DNA from: Candidatus Gastranaerophilales bacterium
Lineage (GTDB): Bacteria > Cyanobacteriota > Vampirovibrionia > Gastranaerophilales > Gastranaerophilaceae
Assembly (NCBI GenBank): GCA_944325905.1
Contig: CALVBY010000012.1
Coordinates: 1 to 32,083, forward strand
Direction of reading: 5' to 3'
DNA: 32,083 nt
Numbering within the stretch: the first letter of the stretch is position 1; each line of letters begins with the position of its first letter. Below the pieces are notes generated by a model that was not told the DNA's origin, searched no databases, and saw only the letters and a program-made list of their open reading frames with translations. Shown here piece by piece: positions 1-7,788 of the stretch. The translations under genes and the position numbers were made by a program.

Positions 1-344
1 GTCGAACCTCCGGTTCTTACCTCTCGAAAAACGATACTTAATCGTTTTTCTCGGCACAGTGGCCATCGGCATTTTTTATTGCTTTTTTCAGCTTATCTGG
101 AGTCGAAACCCCAGCTCTCATTTACCGAAAGCCTTGTCTTGCTATTTTGAAAAAGATACAATTTATTGTGTAATCCCGAAACTAAACTATAATAAACTAC
201 ACTATAATTTAATATTTTTACAAGGCAAAACAACAAGCACTAAGTTGAATGCCCCTATATCTGCCAACAAAGCAATTAGATGTTTCAACATGTCACAAAA
301 AGGATCATGAAATAATTTCTAGACAAGATAAAAATATCTACACA
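1..344. other. Left-edge region without a convincing gene
   Basis: No well-supported gene lies here. The first 50 bases hold two palindromes (listed separately). On the minus strand an ATG at 72 opens a 24-codon frame that runs off the window edge; it is rich in Arg and Lys and has no clear ribosome binding site. It could be the start of a gene or chance. A second minus-strand frame at 202-291 would encode a 29-residue hydrophobic peptide beginning MLKHLIALLADIG, also without a Shine-Dalgarno sequence. The rest is AT-rich spacer downstream of the YhcH-family gene, and no strong terminator is visible for that gene. Confidence 0.5.
4..50. repeat. Two adjacent palindromes at the left edge
   Basis: GAACC at 4-8 and GGTTC at 12-16 form a 5-bp stem with a 3-base loop. 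AAAAACGAT at 27-35 and ATCGTTTTT at 41-49 form a 9-bp stem with loop ACTTA; the flanking CG/CTCG bases extend it imperfectly. The second palindrome followed by a T-run near 71-77 resembles a terminator only loosely. On the minus strand the motif GGAGGTTCGAC recalls a tRNA T-arm, but no D-arm or anticodon arm can be built. It may be the end of a dispersed palindromic repeat. Confidence 0.5.
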
Positions 345-788
345 TTATAATTTTATTTTAACAACAACTTTTTTAACTTTGCCATTTTCAAGTTTTATCT
401 GAGGTTTATGGGCTTCTGTTGGGTAAAACACAGCAAAATTTCTTGAATTTAATATAACAGTATTAAAATCATCTGACAGATTATTTTCAAAAAAAGTTAT
501 ATCACGCTGTTCGTCATATTGCTTATCGACATGCAAGCCCTCCACACTTCTAAAATCAATTCTTTCTTTGCCTGACAACAACAACTGTACATCTATATAT
601 TTTTCATGAGATTCAAATACACAATTTTCAAACTCTTTTGGCTCATAAACTTCTACATTTGCGTAATCGTTTTCATTTATGAAATGTTTACCGCATTCTA
701 TATTTTTTGACAAATTTTCGATAAAATCACAAACTTCTGTCGGAATTTTTTTATATTTTCTGATATTTTTTATTTCATCTGTAATCAT
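345..788 (-). CDS. YhcH/YjgK/YiaL (DUF386) family protein
   Basis: The 147-residue product matches the YhcH/YjgK/YiaL family, small cupin-like proteins of about 150 residues often found in sialic-acid or other sugar catabolism loci. Family-typical stretches are FESHEKYIDVQLLLSG near residues 58-75 and FAVFYPTEAHKPQ near 117-129; their His and Glu residues are the usual metal-binding candidates. The frame can be extended to a TTG at 800, but the ATG at 788 is preferred because GGTGG lies just before it. It follows the transketolase N-subunit gene by 18 bases on the same strand, so co-transcription is likely. No sugar-catabolism genes adjoin it, so its substrate cannot be inferred. Confidence 0.85.
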   Translation of the reverse strand: MITDEIKNIRKYKKIPTEVCDFIENLSKNIECGKHFINENDYANVEVYEPKEFENCVFESHEKYIDVQLLLSGKERIDFRSVEGLHVDKQYDEQRDITFFENNLSDDFNTVILNSRNFAVFYPTEAHKPQIKLENGKVKKVVVKIKL

Positions 789-806
789 TTTAACCACCAA
801 TATATT

Positions 807-1631
807 TTATGCCAATTCTTTCATAGCAAGCTCGTACTCATCATCTTTTGGTGCCTTACCATGCCAGCCTGCATTATTTTCCATAAAACTAACACCCTTA
901 CCTTTTACAGTATTAGCAATTATAGCAACCGGCTTTGTTGATTTTTTTGCGCTTTCAATAGCATCATATATCTGATTATAATCATGACCATCAATAGTAA
1001 TAACCTCCCAATTGAAAGCCCTGATTTTTTCATCCAAAGGATCTAATGCCTTGATATTTTCTGTGCAACCATCTATTTGTAAGCGATTTCTGTCAATGAT
1101 TACAATTATATTATCTAAATTTCTTTGAGGCGCTTGCATAAAAGCTTCCCAAACATTACCCTCTTGAAGCTCGCCATCACCCATCAAAGCAAAAACTTTT
1201 GCCGGATTTTTGTCCAACTTCAAGCCAACAGCCATGCCACAAGCTATTGAAAGTCCTTGTCCCAATGATCCTGTACAAACCTCAACCCCAGGACAAAGCA
1301 GCGTTGGATGGCCTTGCAATCTTGTTCCTAATTTTCTAAAAGTTAACAATTCTTCCTTTGGAATAAAACCCAACTGGGATAATATTGAATAATATATAGG
1401 CGAAACATGTCCTTTTGATAAAACAAATCGGTCTCTTTTTGTATAATCAAACCCTGCACTACCCTTTGGTGCAATATTCATACACTTATGAAATAATACT
1501 GTCATTATATCAGTTGCAGAAAGAGATCCTCCGATATGCCCCGATTTTGCCGCGTGTACCATCCTTATAATATTTTGTCTATTTTCTTTGGCAATTTCTT
1601 TTAATTCATTAACTTCTGTTTGAGATAACAT
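807..1631 (-). CDS. Transketolase, N-terminal subunit
   Basis: The 274-residue protein is the thiamine-diphosphate-binding half of a split transketolase, a pentose-phosphate pathway enzyme moving two-carbon ketol units between sugar phosphates. SGHIGGSLSATDIM near residue 30, SKGHVSPIYYS near 72 and the TPP motif starting GDGELQEGNVWEAF and ending with IIDRNRLQIDG are all intact. A start at 1643 is possible, but ATG 1631 has GGAG seven bases upstream and lies two bases after the wecG stop. In most genomes the C-terminal subunit gene follows directly; here a YhcH-family gene follows and no C-subunit is visible. The partner must be encoded elsewhere, or the protein acts in a specialised pathway. 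Confidence 0.9.
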   Translation of the reverse strand: MLSQTEVNELKEIAKENRQNIIRMVHAAKSGHIGGSLSATDIMTVLFHKCMNIAPKGSAGFDYTKRDRFVLSKGHVSPIYYSILSQLGFIPKEELLTFRKLGTRLQGHPTLLCPGVEVCTGSLGQGLSIACGMAVGLKLDKNPAKVFALMGDGELQEGNVWEAFMQAPQRNLDNIIVIIDRNRLQIDGCTENIKALDPLDEKIRAFNWEVITIDGHDYNQIYDAIESAKKSTKPVAIIANTVKGKGVSFMENNAGWHGKAPKDDEYELAMKELA

Positions 1632-1633
1632 AT

Positions 1634-2332
1634 TTAACTCCATTTTTCTTTTAAAACTTTTAAAACGAACAGCGGCAATGCCGGAAAAATTCTTTTGAAC
1701 CGCTTCGGCTCTTTAACTGTTCTATATAACCATTCAAGACCTAATTTTTGATAAACTTCAGGCGCTCTTTTTACCATTCCTGACCAAACGTCAAAACTAC
1801 CGCCAACCCCGACCATAATAGCCTCAGGTAATTCTTTCTTTAATTTATATATGAATTCCTCCTGCTTTGGAGAACCCAAGGCTACTAGAACTAAACTTGG
1901 CTTTGCTGAAACAAGCTCGTCCATAATAACTTTATCATCACTAAAATATCCGTCGTGAAGATACACCAAATTCAGATTAGGAACTTCTTTTTTCAAGTTA
2001 TCAGCCGCTTTTTCAACAACCTCCGGTTTTGCACCTACCATCGCAAAAGGTTCACCGGCACATGCATCAATTAGTTTTCTTGCAAATTCGACACCAGGAA
2101 TTCTTTTTGTATTGTATCCCATTATTTTTAGCCCGATTTGGACTCCAATTCCGTCAGGGATAACTAATTCCGCCTCTTTTATAATTTGCGCAAAATATTC
2201 GTTTTTTTGTGCGAAATCCATCATCTCAGGATTTATAGTAACAACCTGCCCTCTTTTGGCTTGGATGAATTCTACAGCCTCATCAAACCCACATAAATCT
2301 ATACCGAAACCTAATAATACAACTCTTTTCAT
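1634..2332 (-). CDS. WecG/TagA/CpsF family glycosyltransferase
   Basis: The 232-residue product belongs to the GT26 family, which transfers N-acetylmannosaminuronic acid or N-acetylmannosamine to lipid-linked GlcNAc in surface polymer assembly. Seen motifs are TINPEMMDFAQ, the IPDGIGV loop with the conserved Asp, VGAKPEVVEKA, LVALGSPKQEEFI and GVGGSFDVWSG. The C-terminal segment EWLYRTVKEPKRFKRI fits the membrane-association region known for TagA. The frame opens at 2350, but the ATG at 2332 starts exactly where a TATAAT-directed transcript would begin and matches the family N-terminus, so I chose it. It precedes the transketolase subunit with a 2-base gap. The donor sugar is not determinable from sequence. 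Confidence 0.9.
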   Translation of the reverse strand: MKRVVLLGFGIDLCGFDEAVEFIQAKRGQVVTINPEMMDFAQKNEYFAQIIKEAELVIPDGIGVQIGLKIMGYNTKRIPGVEFARKLIDACAGEPFAMVGAKPEVVEKAADNLKKEVPNLNLVYLHDGYFSDDKVIMDELVSAKPSLVLVALGSPKQEEFIYKLKKELPEAIMVGVGGSFDVWSGMVKRAPEVYQKLGLEWLYRTVKEPKRFKRIFPALPLFVLKVLKEKWS

Positions 2333-2338
2333 ATCTAG

Positions 2339-2367
2339 ATTATAACGCATATTAATAAATAGGTAAA
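2339..2367 (-). promoter_or_regulatory. Predicted sigma70-type promoter of wecG-like gene
   Basis: On the minus strand TTTACC (2367-2362) is followed after 17 bases by a perfect TATAAT (2344-2339). The expected start point, seven bases downstream of the hexamer, is 2332, the A of the ATG. There is no room for a Shine-Dalgarno sequence, so the mRNA would be leaderless. Confidence 0.65.
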
Positions 2368-2394
2368 TAACTTAATATGTATTTAAATTAAATC

Positions 2395-3426
2395 TTAATT
2401 AATTATTTTTGCTAATTTAAATAAATAATCATCTTTTGCAGACAATTGTAGACCTTTTGGAACAAAATGATCCTTAAATCTTTCAACAGCAAATCGATCA
2501 GTCATACCCGAGATATAATCAGTTACGACCCTTTCAATTTTATCCTCTTCACACACAGACTTTAGCATATCGCAATATAAGAAAAATAACTCCTTAATTA
2601 CTTTTCTTGCTTTTTGTTCTTCATATTTTGCAGGAGAATCAATGTATACGTTGTCAAACATCCATTTTCTAAGTTTAGTAGTATAAAACCATCCCTCTTC
2701 ACTCATTGATACCTGAGGTTTACCAACCGAATTTGAAATTATTTCAGTAATCATTTTATTCAATCTTTTTGATTGGATTGATGAAAAATAATCAATACAA
2801 TCTTTTGGAAGATCACTTTCTGAAATAATTCCCGCACGAATAGAGTCTTCTATATCATGGTTTATATATGCAACCTTATCCGCCAATTGAACAACCTGCG
2901 CTTCAGGAGTTTTTGGTTTATATCCCCACGTATGTGTCAATATACCATCAATGGTTTCCTGACAGAGATTCAGGTTCTCCAACACCTCTACAACACGCAC
3001 ACTTTGTATATTGTGGTGAAATCCACCCTCTACAAGCTCATTCAAAACACCTTCACCACAATGACCAAAAGGAGTATGTCCTAAATCATGTCCTAATGAA
3101 ATAGCTTCTACCAAATCCTCATTCAAATCAAGAGCTCTTGCAATCGTTCTGCCGATTTGAGAAACTTCGAGTGTATGTGTTAAACGTGTTCTAAAATGGT
3201 CATCAAACGGTGATAAAAACACCTGTGTTTTGTGTTTCAGACGTCTAAAAGCTTTAGAATGCAAGATTCTGTCTCTATCGCGCTGAAAACAAGTTCTCAA
3301 AGAACACTCTTCAATAGGTGTTTTACGCCCCTTTGAAAATCTACTTTTTGTCGCATATTCACTCAAATTATCAATTTCACGCTGTTCCAATTTATAGCGT
3401 ATTGTATTTTTATCAATGTTATTCAT
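2395..3426 (-). CDS. dgt: Deoxyguanosinetriphosphate triphosphohydrolase (HD domain)
   Basis: The 343-residue protein is a dGTPase-type dNTP triphosphohydrolase, which cleaves dNTPs to nucleoside and triphosphate and adjusts nucleotide pools. The HD metal site is complete: His84 in RLTHTLEVSQ, His113-Asp114 in LGHDLGHTPFGHCGE and Asp183 in LADKVAYINHD. The N-terminal RDRDRILHSKAFRRLKHKTQV segment (near residues 50-70) is typical of the family. The length fits the short (about 340-residue) class rather than the 505-residue E. coli enzyme. The gene starts 26 bases after the upstream hypothetical gene and has its own extended -10 element, with no Shine-Dalgarno sequence. The exact nucleotide preference is not predictable. 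Confidence 0.93.
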   Translation of the reverse strand: MNNIDKNTIRYKLEQREIDNLSEYATKSRFSKGRKTPIEECSLRTCFQRDRDRILHSKAFRRLKHKTQVFLSPFDDHFRTRLTHTLEVSQIGRTIARALDLNEDLVEAISLGHDLGHTPFGHCGEGVLNELVEGGFHHNIQSVRVVEVLENLNLCQETIDGILTHTWGYKPKTPEAQVVQLADKVAYINHDIEDSIRAGIISESDLPKDCIDYFSSIQSKRLNKMITEIISNSVGKPQVSMSEEGWFYTTKLRKWMFDNVYIDSPAKYEEQKARKVIKELFFLYCDMLKSVCEEDKIERVVTDYISGMTDRFAVERFKDHFVPKGLQLSAKDDYLFKLAKIIN

Positions 3427-3432
3427 AAAAAT

Positions 3433-3441
3433 ATGATAACA
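3433..3441 (-). promoter_or_regulatory. Predicted extended -10 promoter of dgt
   Basis: The minus strand reads TGTTATCAT, an extended -10 (TGn plus TATCAT at 3438-3433). The expected start point is 3426, the first base of the dgt ATG, implying a leaderless transcript. No good -35 hexamer is seen, which is common with extended -10 elements. Confidence 0.5.
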
Positions 3442-3452
3442 TAAACAAATTT

Positions 3453-5144
3453 TTATGCTTTTTGTGCAATTTCCGCTTTAACTTCGTTGGCATGTTTAAT
3501 ATCTTCCTGCTGTTTATTAATTTGTTTTCTATATTTATCCAAACGAGAGCCTACATCTCCAATGACCAAACTTGATAAAGCACCTATCAGCATTGATTTA
3601 ACCCCTGCCACAAGACTAACCGTCATCGCAACAGATGTAGCAACACCACCGACAACAGGGATTCCGTATTGTAGTGCTGCTGAAATTCTTTCATCCTTGT
3701 TATCAGCCATAGTTAGACCTAATCCTACACCGCCGATAGAGCCTAATATAGATAGAACATCTGTCGGACCTGAGCCTAATTTAAGGTCTCTTAATTTATC
3801 AAAGAATAAATCATTTTCATTCCTTATTGCTTTATCAAACCTATTTAAAGTTTTATTTGTTTTGCTGAGTAATTTCTCGTATTGCTCTTTTGGTAATAAT
3901 TCTTGGTAAATCTTCAGCAATTTTTGGAATTCACCATCTGTATTTTTGCCCAAAGTTCCTTCCAATTTAGAAATATAATCATAAACACTTTTAATAGCTT
4001 TATCATCATAATTGTATTTTTTACAGCCTTCAGTGATTGTTCTGGAGATATCCTTCAAACCACTTATCAATTCTTCACTAACACTTGTCCTCAATGTTGA
4101 ATCGTTCGGACCAGCAAGCTTTTTATAAGTAACAAGTTTTGAACGCAATATTTCAAGAAGTTTCAAACTCTCTTTATCTGCAGGGTTAATAAATGTTGCA
4201 ATATTTTCAACAAGTTCTTTGGAATCTTGATAATCATCCAGAATATTATGAGAAATTTTATTTCTAAACAAATTTACATCTTTATTAATAGCTATTTTGT
4301 CACCTGCAAGTATATCTTCTGCAACAAATGTAGAATATGATCTGTTATTTTTAAAATCATACGGTTTTGTAAACATGGTTGTCCAAACTTTATCATCTAA
4401 ACTTGCGTCAGCTCTTTTCATGCGCAAATAACGGGATTGTAAAGCATTTTTACCAAATCCCTTAGACAACAGAGTTTTTACATCACCTTGTTTTGCAACA
4501 ATTTCACTAACCCATTCAGACGCTGTTTTTGTCACGCCATTAATAGTTACCAATCTGTGCGGATTATTCCTTAATATTTCCTTATTAACTTCATCAAAAG
4601 ATGCAAAAAGTTTTGAAAATTTACTGTTTGCTTTGCTATAACTCCTTACTACAGATCTTCTTGCAAGTCTTTCAAATACAGTTGTTATTTTTTCATGAAT
4701 CTTGCGTGTATACTTGCTTTTAGACATAAGCTTAGTAAACAAAAGATCTTTTACTGTACCCAAATTATTAACCCCTCTTGATTTATCAGAGAATGATCCT
4801 ACTTTTCGGAACAAATAATTATAGAAAGAGGTTATTGGACCACTTTTACCTGTAATTTTCCTTCTGTTGACTTTTTCTTCTAAGTGTTGTCCCCATTTTT
4901 GCAACCACCTATAGGTATTTTTAGGTAAACCTTTAGTAAATGCAAAAATTCCAGCAGCGGCTAAAAGCGCACTGGAAGCTATTATAGCACCTAATCTTTT
5001 GCCCTTTTCCTTATTCTTTTTTTCGGCAGCTTCAAATATATCCTTTGCTGTTTCCGGGGTAATATAATAATTATTTTCCTTTTTAACCCCTGCAAACGGA
5101 CCTGCAGTCTGAGTATTAACAATATTAGGTATACCACTAACCAT
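3453..5144 (-). CDS. Unrecognised 563-residue membrane protein
   Basis: I do not recognise this family. From the ATG at 5144 (a GTG at 5153 would add three residues) the protein has a polar N-terminus with NNYYITPETAKDIFEAAEKK, one hydrophobic helix near residues 53-73, a long Lys/Arg/Ser-rich mostly helical middle (about 80-450), and a C-terminal block near 460-535 with glycine-rich hydrophobic segments (LGSIGGVGLGLTMAD, YGIPVVGGVATSVAMTVSLV, SMLIGALSSLVIGDVG). It ends in a charged tail. The layout suggests a membrane-anchored structural or scaffold protein. A TATATA hexamer just upstream would give a leader of about six bases. It sits between lpxB and dgt, and neither neighbour explains it. 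Confidence 0.75.
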   Translation of the reverse strand: MVSGIPNIVNTQTAGPFAGVKKENNYYITPETAKDIFEAAEKKNKEKGKRLGAIIASSALLAAAGIFAFTKGLPKNTYRWLQKWGQHLEEKVNRRKITGKSGPITSFYNYLFRKVGSFSDKSRGVNNLGTVKDLLFTKLMSKSKYTRKIHEKITTVFERLARRSVVRSYSKANSKFSKLFASFDEVNKEILRNNPHRLVTINGVTKTASEWVSEIVAKQGDVKTLLSKGFGKNALQSRYLRMKRADASLDDKVWTTMFTKPYDFKNNRSYSTFVAEDILAGDKIAINKDVNLFRNKISHNILDDYQDSKELVENIATFINPADKESLKLLEILRSKLVTYKKLAGPNDSTLRTSVSEELISGLKDISRTITEGCKKYNYDDKAIKSVYDYISKLEGTLGKNTDGEFQKLLKIYQELLPKEQYEKLLSKTNKTLNRFDKAIRNENDLFFDKLRDLKLGSGPTDVLSILGSIGGVGLGLTMADNKDERISAALQYGIPVVGGVATSVAMTVSLVAGVKSMLIGALSSLVIGDVGSRLDKYRKQINKQQEDIKHANEVKAEIAQKA

Positions 5145-5207
5145 ATCTATCACTTATATATATTAAGACAAAATATACACAAATATTGCAAAAAATAGGA
5201 GTTTCAA

Positions 5208-6338
5208 TTAAGAATTATTACAGAAATTTTCTGCTATAATTCTTGCTGCTTCAAGTGCCGAATTTTTATCTGATAACAATTCTCTAACTTCACCCAGCTG
5301 GCGCACATAATTCTTACGATATGATTCATTATATAAAATCTTTTCTATCTGATAAGAAATATTTTGAACAGAAACTGATCCTTGTATAATTTCAGGAACA
5401 ATCATTCTATCCGCAATAATATTAGGCAGTGATACCTTATTTATGCATCTTACTAACAAATAAATAAAATAAAACAACCAAGGTCCTCTATATGCAATTA
5501 TCATAGGAACTTGATACAAACAAGCCTCTAAAGCAACAGTACCTGATGCTAAAATCAAAGCGTCTGAGCAGCTTAACAAAGCCTGATTTTCACCCTTTAT
5601 AACTTTAAAATCGGTATTTTTCAAATATTTATTATAAACATTGTCAGGCAAATTAGGAGCATGGGATATACAAATTTGCAGTTCAGGGTGACTTTTTTGA
5701 AGTTGTTTTGCCGATTTAATAAAAACATTCATCAACTGTTTAAGTTCAAAAACACGTGAACCGGGGAAAACTGAAACAAGTTTTTTATCCAAATCAAGCC
5801 CATGCTTTTGGAAAAACTTCTCTTTATCAGCCTTAGGAGGTAGTTGTGAAACCAATGGATGTCCGCAATAATGAGTATCTATTCCGTAACTTTCATACAT
5901 TGGCTTTTCAAACGGAAATATACACAATACCTTATCTATATATTTTTTTATTGTATTTATACGCCACTTTCTGCTTGCCCAAACTTGGGGCGGAATATAG
6001 TAAAATACTTTTATACCTGCTTTTTTCAGGAATTTAGCGACACTTAAATTAAATACACCATAATCAATACAAAGCACTAAATCAGGCTTAAATTCATTTT
6101 CCAAATAATCAACCAAACGTTTACCTAAAGTCAAATGATGCCAGACTATCATTGGAGATATACCAACAGCCGACATCTTTTGATGATCGGAAAATAACTT
6201 TACACCCGCATTTTTTAGATTTTCACCACCAATGCCTTCTATCAAAACATCAGGATATAGCTTTTTCAATTCCTCCACTACATGCGCGGCGTGGATATCA
6301 CCTGAATATTCACCTGTAATTACAAAAAGTTTTTTCAT
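5208..6338 (-). CDS. lpxB: Lipid-A-disaccharide synthase
   Basis: The 376-residue protein is LpxB, the GT19 glycosyltransferase that joins UDP-2,3-diacylglucosamine and lipid X to form the lipid A disaccharide at the inner membrane. It begins MKKLFVITGEYSGDIHAAH, the family's GExSGD motif. Other diagnostic stretches are GIGGENLKNAGVKLFSDH, YYIPPQVWASRKWRI, CIFPFEKPMYES, VSVFPGSRVFELKQL and LASGTVALEACLYQVPMIIAYRG. Length matches the family (about 380). The start ATG lies two bases after the lpxI stop, so the two are translationally coupled. This order places the product of LpxI, lipid X, directly before the enzyme that uses it. Confidence 0.96.
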   Translation of the reverse strand: MKKLFVITGEYSGDIHAAHVVEELKKLYPDVLIEGIGGENLKNAGVKLFSDHQKMSAVGISPMIVWHHLTLGKRLVDYLENEFKPDLVLCIDYGVFNLSVAKFLKKAGIKVFYYIPPQVWASRKWRINTIKKYIDKVLCIFPFEKPMYESYGIDTHYCGHPLVSQLPPKADKEKFFQKHGLDLDKKLVSVFPGSRVFELKQLMNVFIKSAKQLQKSHPELQICISHAPNLPDNVYNKYLKNTDFKVIKGENQALLSCSDALILASGTVALEACLYQVPMIIAYRGPWLFYFIYLLVRCINKVSLPNIIADRMIVPEIIQGSVSVQNISYQIEKILYNESYRKNYVRQLGEVRELLSDKNSALEAARIIAENFCNNS

Positions 6339-6340
6339 AT

Positions 6341-7156
6341 CTATACAGCCATAATAACTATGTTGTTCTCATCTGCAAACTTAATAACATTTTCTTGATC
6401 AACAATTATTGTTTCATTCGCCTCAACTGCTAATAAATTAGCTTTATACTTTTTCATAGTCTTTAAAGTTCTTAATCCAACAGCCGGAATATCAAAACGC
6501 TTATCCTGTTTTGGTTTTGAAACCTTTATCACTGCAGCATTTTTCTTGGCAAATTTTGCTCCGCGTTTTATGCAAGCATCTGTTCCCTCAATGGCTTCAA
6601 CAGCCATAATCATTTTATCCTTGATAACAACAGATTGTCCAACATCGACTCCACCCATTTCTTTTGCCAACCAAAAACCGTAATTAACATCTTCCAACTG
6701 TTCAGGAGTCGGTTTATGTTTTCCTAGTACACCTGCAGGGATCATTAAATTCTTGATAAAAATTGTCTGATCCAAAACAGTTATACCTGCCTTTTCAAAT
6801 TCTCTGACAATTAAGAGCATTACTTCATCATCATTAAGTCTTTTTACTGTTTTTAGAAGTTCAATTGCTCTTGCATCAAATTTATAAAGTTGTAAAAGCA
6901 CTCGCTTATGAACTTTACCCAAAAAAGTGGCTTGTTTAATTTCTTCATCTTTCAATATTTTCTCTATCTTATTTATTTCTCCCGGATGGCAAGAATAAAC
7001 TTTTGAACAATATTTTTTTAGTTGTTTTACATTATCATTAGCCAACGAAATGCACACAACCTCAAATCCGTTATCATGCGCATACTGTGCCATTTTTACA
7101 GGCAACGTACCATCTCCAGCTATTAATCCCTGTTTACTTTCTAACATTACTGACAC
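6341..7156 (-). CDS. lpxI: UDP-2,3-diacylglucosamine pyrophosphatase LpxI
   Basis: The 271-residue protein matches LpxI (formerly DUF1009), which hydrolyses UDP-2,3-diacylglucosamine to lipid X in organisms that lack LpxH. The N-terminal domain carries GLIAGDGTLPVKMA; the C-terminal domain carries GVDVGQSVVIKDKMIMAVEAIEGTDACIKRG, VIKVSKPKQDKRFDIPAVGLRT and an ETIIVD stretch near the end. The predicted start is a GTG at 7156 with GAGG nine bases upstream; an ATG three codons later is the alternative. It is separated by two bases from the aldolase gene before it and by two bases from lpxB after it, so it is firmly inside the operon. Confidence 0.94.
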   Translation of the reverse strand: MSVMLESKQGLIAGDGTLPVKMAQYAHDNGFEVVCISLANDNVKQLKKYCSKVYSCHPGEINKIEKILKDEEIKQATFLGKVHKRVLLQLYKFDARAIELLKTVKRLNDDEVMLLIVREFEKAGITVLDQTIFIKNLMIPAGVLGKHKPTPEQLEDVNYGFWLAKEMGGVDVGQSVVIKDKMIMAVEAIEGTDACIKRGAKFAKKNAAVIKVSKPKQDKRFDIPAVGLRTLKTMKKYKANLLAVEANETIIVDQENVIKFADENNIVIMAV

Positions 7157-7158
7157 TA

Positions 7159-7788
7159 TTAATTACCTCGTCTTAACATATATATATCTTCTACTTGTTT
7201 TTCGTTTAATAAAACAGGCCCTCCAAGAACCTTTGTATTAAACACTACCTGTGCATAAGATTCCGCCAACTCTAATTTTAAATATGCACCTTCAATTGTT
7301 TTATCACCAACAATAAACCCATGATTTGCCATTAATACCGCATCAAAATCTCTAAAATATTTCGCCGTCTTTTCAACCAGATCACTTGATGAAGGCAAAC
7401 CATATTCAGCCAGAGGAATGTGACCGAAATAAAATACATTCTCTGCCATAATTGGTTCATCTAAAGCTTTTCCACTTGATGCAAATGAGCTTAAATAAGG
7501 CGCATGCACATGAATTATATAATTTATATCAGGTCGCATAGAATAAAATTTAACATGCAACATCTTTTCACTTGAAGGTTTTTTATTTCCTTTTACTACC
7601 CTTCCATTGTAATCTATTACAACAAAATCATCATCCTTCAGGTATCCGTTAGCAGAACCTGATGTTGTAATCACAATATTTTCACCGAACCTTGCTGACA
7701 TATTACCGGAAACTCCCGGTGTGAAATTTTTAAGACCTGCCAGTTTTCCATATTCAATTAATTCTTTTTTTATTGACTTAAAACTCAT
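7159..7788 (-). CDS. Class II aldolase/adducin family protein
   Basis: The 209-residue protein is a class II aldolase/adducin family enzyme, like L-fuculose-1-phosphate aldolase, L-ribulose-5-phosphate 4-epimerase or methylthioribulose-1-phosphate dehydratase. Seen features are FTPGVSGNMSAR near residue 22, the zinc-ligand pair HVHAPY near 97-102, a third His in MANHGFIVGD near 154-159, and the GSANGYL substrate-loop region near 44. Its ATG overlaps the stop of the LptD-like gene by one base (TAATG), and it precedes lpxI by two bases. An aldolase between LPS export and lipid A genes is unusual; a role in supplying an envelope sugar is possible but unproven. The substrate is unknown. Confidence 0.88.
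   Translation of the reverse strand: MSFKSIKKELIEYGKLAGLKNFTPGVSGNMSARFGENIVITTSGSANGYLKDDDFVVIDYNGRVVKGNKKPSSEKMLHVKFYSMRPDINYIIHVHAPYLSSFASSGKALDEPIMAENVFYFGHIPLAEYGLPSSSDLVEKTAKYFRDFDAVLMANHGFIVGDKTIEGAYLKLELAESYAQVVFNTKVLGGPVLLNEKQVEDIYMLRRGN

Noticed and set aside
1-80. tRNA gene on the minus strand suggested by a T-arm-like GGAGGTTCGAC
   Set aside because: No D-arm with the invariant GG, no anticodon stem and no acceptor pairing could be built from the visible bases.
59-310. Plus-strand frame of 83 codons at the left edge
   Set aside because: It starts with GTG without a ribosome binding site, has an odd Cys/His/Lys-rich composition and no recognisable domain.
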